Below are positions 5,977 through 6,513 of a stretch of DNA of 6,513 nt, piece by piece. Source of the DNA: Candidatus Pullichristensenella stercoripullorum (lineage in GTDB: Bacteria; Bacillota; Clostridia; Christensenellales; Aristaeellaceae); NCBI GenBank assembly GCA_018712885.1, contig DVGE01000122.1:1-6513 (forward strand), read 5' to 3'. Numbering within the stretch: position 1 is the stretch's first letter; the number at the start of each line of letters is the position of its first letter. A program made the translations under genes and the position numbers. The notes under the pieces are model-generated. The model was given only the letters and a program-made list of their open reading frames with translations. It had not been told where the DNA came from and did not search any database.

Positions 5977-6513
5977 AGCTCAAATGGTACGGACATTCCT
6001 GCTTTGCCCTCACCTATGCGGACGGCACCGCCATCGTCATCGACCCCTTCGACGCTTCCGTCGGCTACCCCCTCTGCAAGGCGCGCGCCGACGCGGCGCT
6101 GTGCAGCCACGATCACCACGACCACAACTACGTCCAGTCCCTGCAGGGCGAGCCGCGGGTGATCGCCGATAGCGCGCCGTGCACGGTGGGCGGTGTGCGC
6201 ATCCATGGCCTTGACTGCTTCCACGACGAGGTCGAGGGCGCCAAGCGCGGCAGGAACATCATCTTCATCCTCGAAGGCGACGGTCTGCGTGTCGCCCACC
6301 TGGGCGACCTCGGCCACATGCCCACGCCGGAGATGTACGCGGCCCTGCGCGGCGTGGACATACTGCTCGTCCCCATCGGCGGCACCTATACCATCACCAC
6401 GCCCGAGGCCGCGGCCCTCATCCGCGAGGTCAAGCCCCACACCGCCATCGCCATGCACTTCAAGACCGTGCTGTGCACGCTCCCCATCACCGACGAAGGG
6501 GAATTCGTGCGCT
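5973..6513 (+). CDS. MBL-fold metal-dependent hydrolase, UlaG-like (COG2220), 3' end cut by window
   Basis: The first 180 residues are present, and the frame is open at the right edge. The metallo-beta-lactamase motif HxHxDH is SHDHHDH, with H46, H48, D50 and H51 as metal ligands. Further likely ligands are H84 (CFHDE), D112 in HLGD (109-112) and H162 in AMHFKT (160-165). VPIGGTYTI (133-141) matches the 'PVGG.fTi' stretch typical of UlaG-like proteins. Family members in this size class usually have 200-230 residues, so probably only a short tail is missing. The N-terminus (MKLKWYGHSCF) is typical, with no signal peptide, so the enzyme should be cytoplasmic. Some relatives act on phosphoester or lactone substrates (UlaG on L-ascorbate-6-phosphate), but the substrate here cannot be read from sequence, and it is not a beta-lactamase call. 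The ATG has AAAGGAG (5959-5965) 7 nt upstream and overlaps the preceding stop by 4 nt. Confidence 0.92.
   Translation, partial: MKLKWYGHSCFALTYADGTAIVIDPFDASVGYPLCKARADAALCSHDHHDHNYVQSLQGEPRVIADSAPCTVGGVRIHGLDCFHDEVEGAKRGRNIIFILEGDGLRVAHLGDLGHMPTPEMYAALRGVDILLVPIGGTYTITTPEAAALIREVKPHTAIAMHFKTVLCTLPITDEGEFVR

Noticed and set aside
5973..6513. Beta-lactamase (antibiotic resistance) assignment for the MBL-fold gene
   Set aside because: The motif order and the PIGG stretch fit cytoplasmic UlaG-like hydrolases, and there is no signal peptide.

Overview
This is a GC-rich (by eye about two-thirds G+C), tightly packed bacterial window of seven protein-coding genes in two divergent operons. A promoter region of about 190 bp (3051-3241) separates them. 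Nearly every base outside it is coding, and neighbouring genes abut or overlap by 4 nt. Most starts have a recognisable Shine-Dalgarno sequence (AAGGAG, GGAGGA, GGGAGG or AAAGGAG), and the promoters look like housekeeping sigma-70/sigma-A sites. Gene content and style suggest a high-GC member of the Firmicutes (Clostridia-like), but this is a low-confidence inference because no rRNA or other taxonomic marker is present.

Leftward operon (3050 down to 1, minus strand): a MoxR-family AAA+ ATPase (2103-3050), a membrane-anchored DUF58 protein (946-2106) and the first 311 residues of a multi-pass TgpA-like protein (1-933). The last runs off the left edge, so its expected transglutaminase domain lies outside the window. 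MoxR-DUF58-transglutaminase is a widely conserved trio. The ATPase is thought to act as a chaperone or assembly factor with the DUF58 protein, and the transglutaminase-like protein works at the outer face of the membrane. The true substrate is unknown.

Rightward operon (3242 to beyond 6513, plus strand): a biotin-protein ligase without the N-terminal DNA-binding domain (3242-3964), a bifunctional NAD(P)HX epimerase/dehydratase (3974-5566), an unrecognised 137-residue protein with a GTG start (5563-5976), and the first 180 residues of a UlaG-like metallo-beta-lactamase-fold hydrolase (5973 onward). The last three are joined by 4-nt GTGA and ATGA overlaps, so they are probably translated together. 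The theme is cofactor attachment and metabolite repair. The unknown small protein and the hydrolase may belong to the same housekeeping function, but this rests only on position.

No tRNA, rRNA, CRISPR array, insertion sequence or convincing terminator was seen. The points most worth a second look are the unknown coupled small protein, the altered epimerase loop (Gly in place of the usual first Asn, plus an SGLSGLSG segment encoded by a 9-bp near-repeat), and the back-to-back promoter pair.
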